DNA of 39,441 bases from positions 1-39,441 of the forward strand of contig JBHJGV010000080.1 in NCBI GenBank assembly GCA_050331455.1. Reading direction: 5' to 3'. Positions 38,488-39,441 of the stretch are shown in pieces (positions within the stretch are counted from its first letter, which is position 1; every line of letters starts with the position of its first letter). The translations under genes and the position numbers were made by a program. This stretch comes from CAYUYV01 sp050331455 (GTDB taxonomy: Bacteria > Pseudomonadota > Alphaproteobacteria > JAJFIK01). Under the pieces are notes generated by a model that made no database searches, was not told the origin of the DNA, and saw only the letters and a list, made by a program, of their open reading frames with translations.

Positions 38488-38607
38488 AGAGCGACGCTTT
38501 GTTAATTTAGGGTTTGCCATTGCGCTCGCGGGCGAATCGGTGTGCGGAATTTGCTGGGGCCGCCAAACAGGGCTGTGGCGGATGCCCACTCATTGGCGGC
38601 GCGCCAT

Positions 38608-38672
38608 TTGTGTCAAGGAAATCGCCAGATCCTTGACACAACGCGATTTGTGTCGGGCCTGCCTTACACAAA
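38608..38672. repeat. Two adjacent palindromes (TTGTGTCAAG type), copy A
   Basis: First palindrome 38608-38641: TTGTGTCAAGGA-N10-TCCTTGACACAA, perfect 12-bp arms. Second, 38647-38672: TTTGTGT-N12-ACACAAA, perfect 7-bp arms. The pair lies between the stop of the fic fragment and the DUF1302 promoter region. A matching pair in inverted orientation is at 39065-39128. They could be operators for a winged-helix regulator, or ends of a mobile element. Confidence 0.8.
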
Positions 38673-38676
38673 CGGC

Positions 38677-39129
38677 TCAGAAAACGTCGCGGCCCTCCGC
38701 CATGTTCAAAAGTGACGGAAAGGCAAGACGTGCGGGCCGCCGGCCTTGAGCCGGCCGGACTGTGGTGAGGACACCGGCCTCCTTCAACTGCCGTAACAAA
38801 GGCATGACCGTCTGGCGCGACAGCCCGGTGCGCTCGGCGATGTCGCTCGTTAGAAACACCGGTCTGGCGAAAATGGCATCGAGAATGGCGATGGAATATT
38901 GAGAATGGGTGACCTCTCGGACTTGGCTTTTCATCTGCTCATAAAGCGCAAGGATGTCCGACACCTTCACCGTGTTTTCGCGTGCCTGCTCGATCACGCC
39001 TTCAAGAAAAAAGGCCGCCCATTCGCCCCACGCCCTTTCCTGGGATAACCCCTGGAGCCTGGGTTTTGTGTCAAGGATTCTGCGATTTTCTTGACACAAA
39101 TCCGCTTGTGACTCGTGAACCCGACACAA
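38677..39129 (-). pseudogene. Truncated Fic family protein: C-terminal helical and winged-helix part only
   Basis: The open frame encodes 150 residues, of which about the last 125 are recognisable. RLQGLSQERAWGEWAAFFLEGVIEQA is the helix after the FIC domain in Fic proteins of the winged-helix class. YSIAILDAIFARPVFLTSDIAERTGLSRQTVMPLLRQLKEAGVLTTVRP is the DNA-binding winged helix, and ARLAFPSLLNMAEG ends the protein. The FIC core (HPFxxGNGR motif) that transfers AMP is missing. Recognisable protein begins exactly where the palindromic repeat ends (about 39065), so the 5' part was lost by deletion or insertion. It might still be expressed as a stand-alone DNA-binding protein; a start at 39129 (in frame) is weakly supported. 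Confidence 0.7.
39065..39128. repeat. Two adjacent palindromes (TTGTGTCAAG type), copy B, inverted
   Basis: 39065-39100: TTTGTGTCAAG-N14-CTTGACACAAA, 11-bp arms. 39106-39128: TTGTG and CACAA arms around 13 bases. On the minus strand the loop sequence AAAATCGCAGAATCC matches the loop of copy A (AAATCGCCAGATCC), so the copies are inverted relative to each other. It abuts the truncated fic coding sequence. Confidence 0.75.
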
Positions 39130-39193
39130 AACGGGTGTGGTTTTCGATTGTCTTCAACCTGCGCTGCACGCTTCATTGGGCCAGTCGCTGGCG

Positions 39194-39288
<95 letters not shown>

Positions 39289-39441
39289 CGACTCGGGCGC
39301 ATCCACGTCATCCGTCAGGTCATCGACGAGCTGGTCGAGGGCTTAGCCCGGATGGGCTTGGACCTCGCCGCGGGGCCGGCGCGCGAGGCCGGGGCGCCCA
39401 CACTGCGGGGCCGGACCAACCCGCCCGCGCCCCCGGCCCCC
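39289..39441 (+). CDS. Possible partial coding sequence after the homopolymer tract
   Basis: The frame from 39289 to the window end is open and has coding-like character for about 30 residues (RIHVIRQVIDELVEGLARMG), then turns proline-rich. No start, no stop and no family could be recognised. Since it follows the artefactual tract, its origin is doubtful. The stretch 39130-39194 before the tract holds no gene. Confidence 0.2.

Noticed and set aside
37121..38749. 542-codon frame antisense to the DUF1302 gene
   Set aside because: Shadow frame crossing the DUF1302 promoter region and palindromes; no recognisable domain.

Overview
The window is a GC-rich, gene-dense bacterial chromosome segment, most consistent with an alphaproteobacterium; the order is not resolved. 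The indications are the rplU-rpmA-obgE-nadD block, mutS next to a MaeB-type malic enzyme, an OlsB-type ornithine acyltransferase, the egtB-egtD pair, and a gshB/comM/rsmI/yraN/lpoA neighbourhood. Two stretches stand out from this background: an AT-rich left edge (about 1-880), and a right edge (about 39195-39290) made of long G and C homopolymers that looks like an assembly artefact.

Layout. 1-1110: AT-rich island edge with one small membrane-anchored unknown protein and a 10-bp hairpin, abutting a short, perhaps truncated, minus-strand ORF. 1114-5215: FolB-like aldolase, then minus-strand genes for a small membrane protein, a GST, a lactate-2-monooxygenase-like flavoprotein, a MAPEG protein and a DUF4345 protein. 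5590-6891: accessory pocket beside tRNA-Ser(CGA), with an IS66 transposase remnant and a ParD/ParE toxin-antitoxin pair. 7061-9533: rplU, rpmA, obgE, nadD, read from a strong promoter that lies back-to-back with the tRNA promoter. 9700-12762: egtB and egtD (ergothioneine), with a MobA/MocA-like nucleotidyltransferase translationally coupled to egtD. 12748-16350: YdjM-like membrane protein and mutS. 16784-19977: maeB and a fusion of a membrane domain to a VOC domain. 20099-23619: OlsB and a hybrid histidine kinase. 23780-28719: a tightly packed minus-strand operon, rsmI-yraN-sirB1-gshB-comM. 28799-30849: divergent lpoA-like lipoprotein coupled to a monohaem DUF3365 protein. 30854-32558: nucleoside deoxyribosyltransferase, DUF899 protein and a small VOC protein. 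33129-38383: FliL-like exported protein facing a DUF1302-DUF1329-YCF48 envelope cluster. 38608-39130: truncated Fic protein bracketed by inverted copies of a TTGTGTCAAG palindrome.

Themes. Thiol and redox chemistry recurs (egtBD, gshB, GST, MAPEG, DUF899). The envelope is represented by LpoA, OlsB, DUF1302/1329 and YCF48. No CRISPR array or intact prophage was seen, and no complete defence island. The parts least explained by known biology are the palindromes around the fic fragment, the membrane-VOC fusion, the lpoA-haem protein pair, the egtD-coupled nucleotidyltransferase, and a strong minus-strand hairpin terminator with no recognised gene feeding it. All assignments are by reading motifs; no database search was run.
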